Assembly: GCA_018398805.1 (NCBI GenBank)
Contig: JAGFBZ010000289.1
Location: forward strand, 3,613,001 to 3,677,000
DNA length: 64,000 nucleotides
Reading direction: 5' to 3'
Source of the DNA: Hirundichthys speculiger
Taxonomy: Eukaryota > Chordata > Actinopteri > Beloniformes > Exocoetidae
Part shown: one piece after another, positions 46,524 to 56,959 of the stretch
Layout: each line of letters starts with the position of its first letter
Position numbering within the stretch: the stretch's first letter is position 1
Notes under the pieces: model-generated
What the model saw: only the letters and a program-made list of their open reading frames with translations
What the model was told of the DNA's origin: nothing
Database searches by the model: none
Position numbers and translations under genes: made by a program

Positions 46524-46640
46524 AGAATCAGAATCAGAATGCCTTTATTTGTCACTGAGCCAGCGTCCCAACACAGTGAAATTACATTTCCAGTACATCA
46601 TCCAAGAAAACATACAGAAACAAACAACAACATGTTAGAC
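46524..46640 (-). repeat. LINE 3' tail fragment (CTGATT repeats)
   Basis: On the minus strand this ends in CTGATTCTGATTCTGA units next to AAATAAAGGCATT, the tail of a common fish LINE 3' end (Rex1/L2-like by memory). Only the last 100 or so bases are recognisable. Confidence 0.5.
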
Positions 46641-46836
46641 AGGAGTCGACGGTGTCTGGGGGGTCTGCAGCCACTTTGTAGCAGCACCTGAAGTGTTGGT
46701 AGCCTGCATGTTATATGAATGTCAACCCATATAGATTTGACGGACCGTGCGGTCCTTTTGTTAATAGTGTACTGCAGTAGCTGCACAGGTGGAACCGTAA
46801 CTGTTCTGGGTCTGTTCTCAAACATAAAACCAATAC

Positions 46837-47055
46837 CCATCCATCCATCCATTTTCTATACCCGTTTCATCCTTGAAGGGTCACGGGGATCTGCTGGAGC
46901 CTATCCCAGCCGTCTACGGGCGAAAGGCAGGGGTCCACCCTGGACAGGTCGCCAGTCCATTGCAGGGCCACACATAGAGACAAACAACCATTCACACTCA
47001 CATTCACGCCTACAGGCAATTTAGAATTATCAATTAACCTAACATGCATGTCTTT
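46837..47055 (-). mobile_element. CATC-tail retroposon with 11-bp TSD
   Basis: A 219-bp, 5'-truncated copy of the repeat at 36956-37328. It is flanked by the identical 11-mer AAAACCAATAC (46826-46836 and 47056-47066). The CCATCCATCCATCC side is its 3' tail on the minus strand. The long perfect TSD shows target-primed reverse transcription and a relatively recent insertion into the TIR element. Confidence 0.9.
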
Positions 47056-47949
47056 AAAACCAATACATTCTTTAATATTCCGAATGTGTTGAATGTTTTC
47101 CTAACTGGCGCCGGTTTCGTGCTGAGCATGGAGTACCAAACAGACAAATTGTGTTCATTGTAACTGAAGGGCGTGTCTTAGTCAGCCAATCAAATGCGTT
47201 CATCTTGGCAGTGTCTTTGGGGACGCGTGAAAAAGAAAACACGGTATTAAAAGGGTAATATTGTTTGATCCGATAAAGTTAGAAAATGTTATTGAGCATT
47301 GGGAAATAATGGGCTCTTAGCTAAGCTTTAATATTCTAAAACATGACGGTCAAGTGTGTGTGCTTATAGAGAGAAGTACTTGTCCCAGCTCATATCAGCC
47401 TGCATTGTTATTAAAGTGAGGAAGTTGAGATAATTTAACTTTTATCCAAATTTACAATTGTGCAATGTTTAAATTTGTTTCACCACTTAATGCAGTTTTA
47501 CCTATTGATTTACTTATTGTTAAGATGTTTGTTTTTTTAACTTAAGCTCTTTAGAATTTGAATGGGCTATATGCACAGAAGCCATTTTGCTTTACTCCCA
47601 GACCCCTCTTTTCCTTCCTTCACACTTGTTGCTGATGACTCTAATGAAGGCTAAGTTCCGTTTTGTACAGTGGTTCTCAAACTTTTTAAATTTCAATAAC
47701 CCCCATAACTCTGGTACAAATGGGTAGAAATGGAAGTAAATGGATTTGGTTCCATTTGTACACTCTCAGTGAGTATCTGTACATGCAGTCAATACTGTAT
47801 GTATGGAAATGTGTGGCATTTTGAAATTCCAAATAAGTAGGAACCCTGGACTTAAAATTCAGATTTTGGTAACAACATAATATGCTGCCACACCAGGCTG
47901 TTGCTACTCTCAAATATGTAGTAAAAATTATCTAACTAATATTTTGTTT

Positions 47950-49645
47950 CTACGGAGGAGGAGGATACCCGGTGCAGTATGATGCACAAAATGGTATGTA
48001 TGCCGTTGCATTCACTGAGGAACCCACTTCATTAATTTGTATTTGTAGACATTACCACATTGGTGCCTGGTGACACCTATACATACCTTTTATGCCAGGT
48101 GCTATTGCTATACATGTTGGCAAAATGATTTTTTAAGTTTGAATAAGAATTTAATTTTCTAAGAAACCTTAGGTCAGGCACTAGAAGGTGTTCCCAGAAT
48201 CTGCCGTTAATGAGTTTAATCAAACTTGTCATGTTTTAATGTGCTTCCCTTTGTTCTTCCCTCTAGACTTCCTCCGCCCAGTGCCTGATCATGTAAGTGA
48301 AAAAGCTGTATAGCATTTATAGACATTTTCTGATCACTGTGTATGTATGAAAAGGTTAGGTCTCTATATTCTGATCATCATTGCTTGCTACTTTGATCCC
48401 CTTTGATAGCATCCTTAATAGTGCTGTTTAACCTGGCCAAAATGGGCTTTGACTATTCATTTTAAAACGTCATGTGGGTTCGATTCCATTCGAACCATCG
48501 AAGTGGTGTGGGGAAGGATATTTCTACTACATTTCTACATTTCTGCTTAACATTTCTAGCTAAAAATCACTCTCTTCCTCTCGCACACAACCACATTCAC
48601 CTTTCAAAATGTTTCTTTTGCAGATGGAAGTTGACAACGGGCAGCTTTTTAAAGGCAAGTCTATTTGTGTAATTTCTCAAGAGTCATTTAAAGGTTATTT
48701 TAATTAGTCATTCAATGGTTTTCAATGTTCTTTTTTTTAAGATGTTGCCATTCATAAAGTGAATGCAACGCTGGCTGAAGGGTGGAGGTGAAGGCGCTCT
48801 CCAGGGAGGTCCAGTTAATCAAAACCCAACTGGCAGAGGCACTACCAGGCGGCTTAACCAACCCAGTGATGTCATTGCCTATCCAGCTGCCCTTATGGAC
48901 TTATGCTGAGTTCCTGGAAGCAGAAACTTTATTGAAAGACGAGACCAAATGGTAAGTTGTTTGTCAGACTGAGCTGCATTCATTTAAATGTGGATATTAA
49001 CAGTGTTCTCTTGCTCACATTTCCTCAGTGGAAATAAATTGCATTATTTTAATTGTAAGGCATTAATTCTAGCCTAATTAAAATCATGTCACTGAGGTTG
49101 TAGCTATGGAGAAAGAAATTACGTTGTTCAAATTTATACATACTGATATGAGCAAAATCGGTACTGAAGGGTTAAAGTGGTTGAATCTAACAAGAGTTAA
49201 GAAGTTATCTGTCTCCCTGTCTTAATGGTTAAAAATGATTGTGGAATCATACTGAGCAGGGAGGAAAATGTAGCAGAGCCGAACGCCAAGTCAAATGTAT
49301 ATGCCACACGTGTATTCTGTAGTAAAATGTATTGGTTCAATCTATATGCTCACTCATATTGTCTTTCCTAATAATATATATTGGTTGGTTCAATCTATAT
49401 GTGAGTTATCTGCTTGAAATACAACCGTTTACTGCAGTGCCCTAATTTCATTCTCGTTTTTTAGATTTATCGCCTGGTCGCTGTTGGGGGCACGGGCTCG
49501 GAGAACAATATCCGTCGCATGATGGGCGTAGAGATGACCAACCGCCTGGCTTCCCAGTTCAACTGGGCTGGCAGGCATGACCGATGTTGTACTTCGGATG
49601 AGAAGGCGATCAAGCACACAGCGCTAGTAGGCTGCTTGTTCGGTA
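47950..49645 (+). pseudogene. DUF4806-like multi-exon coding remnant
   Basis: Several short segments look like exons bounded by splice signals: about 47960-47993 (before GTATGT), 48268-48293 (CTCTAG before, GTAAGT after), 48624-48654 (TTTTGCAG before, GC donor GCAAGT after), about 48742-48957 (GTAAGT after) and about 49466-49641 (TTTTTTAG before, GTAAGT after). The fourth encodes a coiled-coil-like stretch and PLWTYAEFLEAETLL; the fifth encodes VAVGGTGSENNIRRMMG and MTNRLASQFNWAGR. These match the DUF4806 pattern (about 80 residues, GG...VRR...T..L...FN..G), found in uncharacterised animal proteins. Phases do not fit across all junctions and there is a shift near 48790, so this copy is probably dead. 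Function unknown. Confidence 0.6.
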
Positions 49646-49663
49646 AGTCTCCTGCTAAAACTA

Positions 49664-49945
49664 CACTGCTCAAAAAATAAAGGAACACATAGCCATTCTC
49701 AGTGAAACTCAGTGTAACTCAAAGTCAATCACACCTCTCCCAGACAGATGTCTGGAGGTTGTAGGGAGTGCATACAGGCATGCCACACTATAGAGCTTCA
49801 TTTTGAATTGTTTTGAGAAATTTCCAAAGACGTCATTTAAAAAGTGAATGGGATTTTTCCACTTTGATTTTAAGTATGATTGTGACCATATACTTCATCG
49901 AGGTCTATTGTGCATTAAGTGTTCCCCTGATCTTTATATCTGTAT
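49664..49945. repeat. Tc1/mariner-like miniature remnant
   Basis: The left end CACTGCTCAAAAAATAAAGG with following AACAC is the start of a mariner-like family known from fish. The right end may be GTTCCCCTGATCTTTATA near 49920, a decayed inverse of the left. No coding frame. Confidence 0.5.
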
Positions 49946-49949
49946 TAAA

Positions 49950-50340
49950 GGAATAATTCACTCCCCTAAATTACTTTCGCTATATGGTTTACTTGCCCTT
50001 TGATTTTAGGATAAGCTGTTTTTTGTTGTTGTTGTTGAAATCATCCTTTGCAGATAAGTCCAGGATTCAAGTTACAGCAGTAAAAAAGATATTAAAAATT
50101 TGTCCATTTAAAAAAGAAACTGCTCCTGTTGTTCGACGTCTACTCGACCATTCTATGTAAGACTGCTTCAAATTTCCTTCTGTTGAAGAAGAATTGGCCT
50201 TGCAGCACAACAACCACATGCCTGAAACTAGAGTGCACTTGACAAACCCACGTGGTTTGTCAAGTGCATTCCAGTTTTGGGCATAAGTTTTTTATTTTCA
50301 ATGGGGATTTTTTTCTTCTACAGACATTTAATTGAGATGG
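49950..50340. repeat. Foldback hairpin element
   Basis: An inverted repeat is centred at 50251. The inner arms TGCACTTGACAAACC (50234-50248) and its exact complement are separated by only 5 bases. Imperfect pairing continues outward for about 75 bases on each side, for example CTGTTGAAGAAGAATTGG with CTACAG near 50320. The AATAATTCACTCCCC word at 49952 resembles the start of a fish miniature transposon. No frame. Confidence 0.65.
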
Positions 50341-50375
50341 AATTGATGGTAGAGTAAGCTTCAAGGAACAAAATG

Positions 50376-50470
50376 AGTGTATATATATATGTATATATAT
50401 GTATCTATATATATATATATCTATATGATATATATATATATATATATATCTATATATATTATATTATTAT
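50376..50470. repeat. TA-rich microsatellite
   Basis: Interrupted TA run with CTATATATAT and GTATATAT variants, followed by a T run at 50479. Confidence 0.9.
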
Positions 50471-50559
50471 TATTATATCTTTTTTTTTTTTTTTTTTTTG
50501 GTTGGGTATGCCACCCTAAGAATTTGCCTTGCTAGCCACCATCAGATTTTTTTTCTGCT

Positions 50560-50775
50560 GGCGCCACTGCACTGAACACACTCTGTTGTTTGATCACTGT
50601 GTCGTGGAGAGGGTGTGAAGAGCCCTCCATCATCTTCATCAGCTTGTGCAGCATTCTTTTTTGTACAATCAGCTCCAGCAGATCCAGCTTTCCTGGTCAG
50701 TTTGTTGATTCTCTTCAGGTCTCTGGCTCTGATGCTGCTGCCAAGCTGATTGCACTTTGCATGAGAGCATGAGAG
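50560..50775 (-). pseudogene. LINE reverse transcriptase C-terminal remnant
   Basis: The minus-strand frame at 50808-50542 includes LGSSIRARDLKRINKLTRKA, which matches the C-terminal WGSSI-NRLNKLIKKAGSV region found after the reverse transcriptase core in a common fish LINE group. The remaining residues lose the frame. The neighbouring frame at 50669-50986 is in another register and has no recognised domain. A short, dead fragment. Confidence 0.6.
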
Positions 50776-51017
50776 CCTTATGTATATAGATGTGTCCTTC
50801 ATCAACATGAAAGGACACCTCTATGAACTGGATGGGAGAATGACTGGGGCAGAGAAGCATGGAACCACCACAGATGATTCCTTCATTAAGGATGCTGCTG
50901 CAGTGTGTTGTGAGTTCACGAAGGGCTCTGTCATAGTTAGGCGTTCCTGAACAAGTACAATACCTATCCACAATAAAAAAAACCAAGTAACTGTTGAGAG
51001 CTCACACACAATATCCC

Positions 51018-52110
51018 CAGGCAGTAGCGGAACGTGTCACTGCCGGGCCGGGGGCGGGGCACATGACCAGGCCCTTTAAACCCAATAAAGTTTGTGAATA
51101 CATTGTTTTACAACATACGTATGCCCGCAACAGCGGGGCTTACAAGCATTACTACATTTTTGACACATTGCTTACGTTTTGTAAAATTGGCACAGCGGCC
51201 CACACGTTCATGTACAAACATAAATTCAATATAAAATAGCAGAACTACTCACCACTATTGAAAGGGTACACGACGAGCTCATCATCTTGTGCTTGCTGAC
51301 GTAACCCGACAAAAACCGACATGAAGTCTAACTATGAGAACAAAAACATTAGGCTACCTGGCCCCTAACAATAACGTTAGGCTACCTGGTCCCTAATTAA
51401 TAACGTTAGTCTACCTGGCCCCTAACAATAACGTTAGGTGGCCGGGCTACTCCAATACCAACCACATTAGCAGTTTACAACTAACTCACGTATTGTTTTC
51501 AGTGTCAGTGGCTGTGAGAAATTGTACCTGTAAATCTGACCACGCTGAACAACAATGTCAGGTTCATCTCCAGGATTGGGAAAATACAAAATACGTATCC
51601 AGCTTTTTAAGTTTCGTTTTCTCCTGCGCTCCTTTTTCCTTTTCTTTGCGTTTTGTCGCTCCACTTTTATGTTTATATGAACTGCCACTCATAATTACAT
51701 TAGTCTTGGATCCACCTAGCCTCCACCGCGTTGACTCTGTTGATTAGTGATTGATGATGACGCTGATGGACGGCTGTTGATGACGATTTTACCCCAAATA
51801 CATTTGGAGATCTTGTAACTTTGCACATTGTAAAGTTAACTGTGAGAGTGAACATGAAGCCAGCCATGCAGCACAACATTTAATTCACTGTGTTGAATAA
51901 ACCTACATGACCAAAGTTAGTCTTAAATTTTTTGACCAACCATGATTCATTCTGGCTGGGGAAACCTATATATTACCTCAGACGAAGCGTGACACATTTC
52001 GCGCAAAAATGGTTGAATCCACGGATGTGCAAAGTGTAATTGACACTTAAGGAAGGACCTGTTTCTTCGTCTTTCACCGGGCCCCCCAGGGCCCGGGCCG
52101 GGGGAGTACC
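51018..52110. mobile_element. Probable non-autonomous DNA transposon
   Basis: The left edge CAGTAGCGGAACGTGTC with GGGCCGGGGGCGGGGC and the right edge GGGCCCGGGCCGGGGG with GTACCGCCCC are GC-rich and roughly inverted relative to each other, in a generally AT-rich neighbourhood. The interior has no transposase. It resembles a fish hAT-like family by memory. No TSD was established, so boundaries are uncertain. Confidence 0.4.
51348..51440. repeat. 28-29 bp minisatellite, three units
   Basis: Units of the form TTAGGCTACCTGGCCC plus TAACAATAACG occur three times in a row with small changes (TTAGTCTACC in the third), and a fourth begins TTAGG. Position is inside the putative DNA transposon. Confidence 0.85.
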
Positions 52111-52555
52111 GCCCCCCCAGTCCCCCCTGATGCTCCGCTCTGCCCTGTCCCCAGGCATTTCAGAATGTCCAGTACACACATACATCTGCAGACACTTTGC
52201 ACTATATGGCACACATTGTCACACAGAGCACACCACGTTTCAACAAAGCGTTACTTGCTTGCATGTGTCTGTGACATCTACTCATGCTCAGTGAGTCCTC
52301 TTTTCGGTGCATGTCGGTACCACCTCACCCAAGCCTTTAATGTGATGTTACGTAGCACTGGAATTTTGTTATTTTAATATTTGTACTGTTTTCTGAATCT
52401 TTATTGAGATCAGACAAACATCACTGCCTGTGAACTTGTGTGTTTGTCTGTTGTGCCGTGTGTGTAAGTTAATATTTATTTTCTGATAAATGTTTTAAGG
52501 TAAATTAACTTAATTGGACTTGTCAAGGTTTGGTGTTTTAATGTAAAATGTACAT

Positions 52556-52606
52556 GCATATTATTTATTTATTTATTTATATATATATATTTATATACAC
52601 ATGAAG
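52556..52606. repeat. TTTA/TA microsatellite
   Basis: Runs of ATTT units followed by a TA run, with no other feature. Confidence 0.85.
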
Positions 52607-52874
52607 CATTTAGATATATTACCATTTTGGTGATGGTTGAATCCTGATGTTGATTCAATGTAAAAATCAACAACAATGTGCCTGCAGATTACCATTTAGA
52701 TGATGGTTGAATCAACGTTGACATAATGTCAGTGAATGGTTGAAACCTCAATGTTGAAGAAGGGTAGAATTCCTTTGCTTTTTCTGTACAATTTCAATGC
52801 CAAGTTTCAGCGTAGAATCAATATCACTGCTGACACTCTTTCAACGCTAATTCAACCATTTTGCTATCTGGGTG

Positions 52875-53394
52875 GGCACTGACTTTCTGCAGAGTCAATC
52901 ACTACAAACCTCCAAACTTCATGTAGCCTTCAGATTAGCTCAACAACAGTGCAGAGAGCTTCATGAATGGGTTTCCATGGTGGAGCAGCTGCATCCAAGT
53001 CATATATCATCAAGTGCAAAGCAAAGCGTCGGATGCAGTGGTGTAAAGCACACTGCCACTGGACTCTAGAGCAGTGGAGGAGCGTTATCTAGCAATGAAT
53101 CACACTTCTCCATCTGGCAATCTGATGGAAGAGTTTGGCAGTTGCCAGGAGAACGGTACTTGTCTGACTGCATTGTGTCAAGTGTAAAGTTTGGTGGAGG
53201 AGGGATTATGGTGTGGGGTTGTTTTTCAGGAGCTGGGCTTGGGCCCTTAGTTCCAGTGAAAGGAAATCTGAATGTTTCAGCAGACCAAGATGTTTTTGGA
53301 CAATTTCATGCTCCCAACTTTGTGGGAACAGTTTGGAGCTGGCCCCTTCCTCTTCCAACATGACTGTGCACAAAGCAAGGTCCATAAAGACATG
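52875..53394 (+). pseudogene. Tc1-like transposase, middle DDE part
   Basis: Continues the Tc1-like coding region after the TIR element. The frame at 53142-53363 reads [20 protein letters not shown], a hallmark of the Tc1 DDE domain, and [15 protein letters not shown] residues occur in another frame near 53370, the second catalytic region (QHDNAP-type in the family). Frames change several times, so it is dead. The hAT element enters at 53403 after the TSD. Confidence 0.8.
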
Positions 53395-53982
53395 GATGGC
53401 AGTAGTGCTGGGCGATATGGAAAAAAATCATACATCAATCACGATATGGACTATTTTATATCACGATAACGATATATATCACGATATACCATAATAAAGT
53501 ATGTTTTCAGTTATTCTCTGAAAAGTTTGACAAAAATTTCATTGCTTACTTTTCAACTTTATTTTGAAAGGACATTTAGCAGAACTGTCGCAAACATACA
53601 TTTTAGTGCAGCAAAAACAGGTAGGTACAGAGGTACAGTAGCTTTCACATTTTTTTAAGTGCACAACAGTTTCTGAGAGGAAAAACACATTTTTGCACTG
53701 AAGTTCAGCTATAAAAAATAAACACAAATTATTTTTCAACTTTCTGAAATCTGTAACCTTGTAGTGCAAAGTTTGAAAACCAATATAAAGTGTCTAAAGT
53801 AAACATCAGGGTTGAAGAGAACTAGATATGATTGATATGATTCTATCAAATTTATCGTAGCAGGTTATTTAATTACATATTTGCTGTAATAATTGATAAA
53901 ATTAGGTTAGAAACGATAGAAGAGAAATGGCACGATACACACTTTTCTATCGTAGACACACTTAGAACGGCAGACTGCTAAG

Positions 53983-54759
53983 TTGGAGCAGTCTGGAGGG
54001 GCTCAACTTTCTCAAAATTCGGTTTTTGAGGGAGAGGACAGTTCTGGGGGACAGGAGCCATTCAACTTGTTTTCTGTCCTGTTGCCCTCACTGTCTAGAG
54101 AGGATTGTATAACTGAACAAGCTAGGGATCCAACATTGAAATCCCTGTTTGAGCTTGTGTGCTCGGAAGGTCAGCTCACGGGTGTCCCTAGTAGCTATTT
54201 CCTTAATGACGGATTACTGTTAAGAAAGTGGGCTCGGGTAGTGGATGGTGTGCAGGTGGACACAGTTGTCCAGGTGGTGGTCCCTGTAAAATTCAGAAAT
54301 CTGGTGTTGAGCACATCACATGATGGCGTGGCAGGTCATCTTGGCGTGAAAAAAACCTATGACAGGGTGCTCCGTCATTTCTTTTGGCCTCAGCTGAAGA
54401 GGGATGTAGCGAAGTACTGTAAAACCTGTACAACTTGTCAATTAACGGGGAAGCCCAACCAACGGGTTAAGCCAGCCCCATTGTACCCCATTCCAGTGGT
54501 TGAGAAGCCCTTTGAGTATCTGCTACTTGATTGCGTAGGTCCACTTCCAAAGAGTAGGGCTGGAAGTAAATACCTGTTGACAATAATGTGTAAAAGTACT
54601 CGTTATCCCACTGCTTTCCCTTTGCGTTCTATTAAAACTAAGCCGGTACTGAAGGCACTGACTTCTTTCATTGCTACCTTTGGCGTCCCGAAAGTGGTGC
54701 AAACCGATCAGGGTAGTAATTTCATGTCACGGACATTTTCTCAAGTGCTTAAGCAATAG
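53983..54759 (+). pseudogene. Integrase, zinc-binding and core part (Gmr1-like)
   Basis: A 258-residue frame. Residues about 105-155 carry the HHCC zinc-binding motif: HDGVAGHLGVKKTYD provides the histidines and CKTCTTCQLTGK the cysteines. The DDE core follows with LLLDCVGPLPKSRAGSKYLL (first D) and VVQTDQGSNF (second D). The frame stops at TAG (54757-54759), shortly before the region with the third catalytic residue. The start used is a non-ATG codon; the frame is open further upstream, consistent with 5' truncation of a longer pol. Role in a live element: insertion of cDNA into host DNA. Confidence 0.88.
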
Positions 54760-54779
54760 AAAGTGAAACATCAGGTGAG

Positions 54780-55556
54780 GTGTCGAGTGCATACCATCCT
54801 GAGTCTCAGGGGGCCCTTGAACGTTTCCATCAGACGTTGAAGTCTATGTTGCGTTCTTACTGTACAGAGCTTTCTCAGGATTGGGAGGAGGGGTTGCCCT
54901 GGTTGCTGCTTGCAATACGTGAGGTTTCGCAGGAAAGTACGGGTTTCAGTCCAAATGACCTTGTGTTTGGACACACAGTCCGGGGTCCGCTGGCTGTGTT
55001 GGGTGATGAGTGGAAAAATGTCGAGCCCCCTGATAACGTCTTGCACTATGTCAATGGTTTTTGTCGCCGTTTGCATGTTGCCTGTGCCACGGCTCACAGA
55101 AAGCTTAGCTGTGCACAACTGAAAATGAAGGAGCTTTTTGACCGTCTATCTGAAAATCGTGTGTTTGAGCCAGGGGATCAGGTGTTGGCTCTGTTGCCGC
55201 TGGTTGGTTCACCCTTTCAAGCTAAATTTAGTGGGCCTTACACAGTTAAAAGCCGCATTTCAAATAGGGACTATTTGGTGTACACGCCAGGTAGACGGAA
55301 GAAAGTGCAATGGTGTCATGTGAACTTGTTGAAGCCCTATCATTCTGCTCACTCTGTCTCTGAAGTGAAAGGTGAGGTGCTTACTGCTGACAATCTTGCA
55401 CTCGAATCTGTATGGCCTGTAGCCGTAGCTGGGAACCTGTCTTCAGAAGATTTTGAGGTTCCTTCTGAGCCGATTCTCACAGGGAGACTCAAAAATTCAG
55501 AGTATCTGAGGCATGTAGAGAGTCGGTTGAGTTATCTGTCAGACACAGCGCGTTGA
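54780..55556 (+). pseudogene. Integrase, end of core and C-terminal domain
   Basis: Begins with SSAYHPESQGALERFHQTL, where E in LERFHQ is the third catalytic residue of the integrase core. It continues with GFSPNDLVFGHTVRGPL, then FEPGDQVLALLPL and FSGPYTVKSR, the GPY/F-type C-terminal module of gypsy integrases. After it, about 70 residues form a linker towards the reverse transcriptase. The frame is one step away from the preceding integrase frame and ends at a stop at 55554-55556. Confidence 0.85.
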
Positions 55557-55560
55557 TCTG

Positions 55561-56388
55561 GTGACATTGCTCAATTCTCACATGTCTCTCTTCTCAGATA
55601 CGCCATCACGCACCAACCTGATTGAGCATGACATCGATGTCGGGGGTGCTAAGCCTATTAATCAGCGCTCTTACCGACTGCCAATAGGGAAGCGTGAGCG
55701 GATGGAAAAGGAGGTAGAGTACATGTTAGAACATGGAATAGCGGAACCGGCAACTTCTAGCTGGGCGTCTCCATGTCTGTTAGCAGATAAAGCTGATGGG
55801 TCAGATAGATTTTGTACAGATTTCAGGAAGGTTAATGCTGTCACCAAGCCTGATTGTTACCCCATGCCTCGTATGGAGGATTGTATAGATCAAGTGGGAG
55901 GTGCGAAGTTTGTCACCAAGCTTGACCTCTTGAAAGGTTATTGGCAGGTGCCTTTAACAGTAAGGGCTAAGGAAATTTCCTCTTTTGTTACACCATGGGG
56001 ATTGTTCTCCTACTCCGTGATGCCGTTTGGGCTGAGAAACGCTCCAGCTACATTTCAGCGCCTTATGAATAGGGTGTTAGCTGGGCTGGCGGGGTGTACA
56101 GCATATTTAGATGATGTGGTGGTCTTCAGTGACACATGGGAGGCTCATGTTCAACGTCTGAAGGCAGTGTTTGGCAAGTTGGTGGAGGCCAATTTGACCA
56201 TAAACTTGGCAAAGTGTGAGTTTGCTAAGGCAACGATAACATATCTTGGCAGGGTTGTAGGCCAGGGGAAGGTTTGTCCAGTGCAGGCCAAGGTGGAAGC
56301 CATCCAGAAATATCCGGTACCATCGTCTAAAAAAAGAACTGATGCGGTTCCTGGGGTTGGTGGGGTATTATCGCAGTTTTTGCCGTAA
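55561..56388 (+). pseudogene. Reverse transcriptase (Gmr1-like)
   Basis: A 275-residue frame with all gypsy-type reverse transcriptase blocks: YRLPIGKRERMEKEVEYML, SSWASPCLLADKADGSDRF, FCTDFRKVN, KFVTKLDLLKGYWQVPL (first catalytic D), MPFGLRNAPATFQRLMN and TAYLDDVVVFSD (YLDD pair). The thumb follows until about residue 255, where an A-run at about 56330 shifts the frame. The position, downstream of integrase, is the key oddity compared with ordinary Ty3/gypsy elements, where RT comes first. Confidence 0.92.
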
Positions 56389-56911
56389 TTTTTCGACTGT
56401 GGTTGCCCCATTAACTAACCTGTTGCGTAAAAGCTTCCCTTTTGTCTGGTCTCCCAATTGCCAGGCTGCTTTCAACACTGTACGAGCGCTCATTTGTTCT
56501 GCTCCTGTTCTTGCCGCTCCTGTGTTTCACAAGCCTTTTAAAATACAGATGGATGCCAGTGATATTGGTGCTGGAGCTGTCTTGCTGCAGGAAGGGGAGG
56601 GTGGAGTTGAACATCCGGTCTGCTATTTCTCACGTAAGTTTAACTGTCACCAGTTAAATTATTCCGTGATTGTGAAAGAGACGCTGGCATTGATTTGGGC
56701 GCTGACGTTTTTTGAAGTGTATGTGGGACAGTCATCGCCAGTCACCATCTACACGGATCATAATCCACTCACTTTTCTGGCAGGTATGCAAAATGCTAAC
56801 TGTAGGCTTATCCGTTGGGCCTTGTTTCTTCAGCCTTATACCTTGGATATCCGACACATTAAGGGTCGGGACAATGTAATGGCGGATGCACTTTCTAGGG
56901 CACCATGTTAA
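56342..56911 (+). pseudogene. RT tail and RNase H (Gmr1-like)
   Basis: A 189-residue frame starting MRFLGLVGYYRSFCRNFS, the RT connection region, then RNase H with IQMDASDIGAGAVLLQ (first D), KETLALIWAL (E), IYTDHNPLTFL (D) and RDNVMADALSRA near the end. It ends at a stop at 56909-56911 with no integrase after it. Only 38 bases separate the stop from the polypurine tract. This confirms that RNase H is the last pol domain. Confidence 0.92.
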
Positions 56912-56916
56912 TGCCG

Positions 56917-56942
56917 CGAAGACCTTGAAGTGGGGGTCTTCG
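56917..56942 (+). other. Hairpin between pol stop and polypurine tract
   Basis: CGAAGACC (56917-56924) pairs exactly with GGTCTTCG (56935-56942) around a 10-base loop. It lies 5 bases after the pol stop and 6 bases before the G run. Confidence 0.75.
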
Positions 56943-56948
56943 TTTTAT

Positions 56949-56959
56949 GGGGGGGGGGG
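56949..56959 (+). promoter_or_regulatory. Polypurine tract of the Gmr1-like element
   Basis: A run of 11 G directly before the LTR start TGTGACGG. Position and composition fit the plus-strand primer. Confidence 0.88.

Larger units (their letters stand above)
46350..52874 (+). mobile_element. 6.5-kb TIR element carrying a DUF4806-like gene
   Basis: The ends are perfect inverted 16-mers, CACCCAGATAGCAAAA at 46350-46365 and its reverse complement at 52859-52874. Just inside, both ends are rich in GTTGAATCAAC-type words, and the right side has an ATTACCATTTNGRTGATGG block repeated about 70 bases apart (52618 and 52687). Tc1-like sequence continues on both sides. The interior holds split coding exons (47950-49645) and later insertions. 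No transposase is recognised, so the superfamily (ISL2EU or Kolobok come to mind) is not assigned. A CCAAT word near 47189 with a following TATTAAAAGG lies upstream of the exons and could be their promoter. Confidence 0.7.

Noticed and set aside
50669..50986. A 105-codon minus-strand frame beside a LINE fragment
   Set aside because: Only the overlapping part in the other register matches a LINE. The rest has no recognised domain, so no gene was called.
53401..53980. Possible coding region at the left side of the hAT element
   Set aside because: The frames are short and AT-driven. This part is subterminal transposon DNA without transposase motifs.
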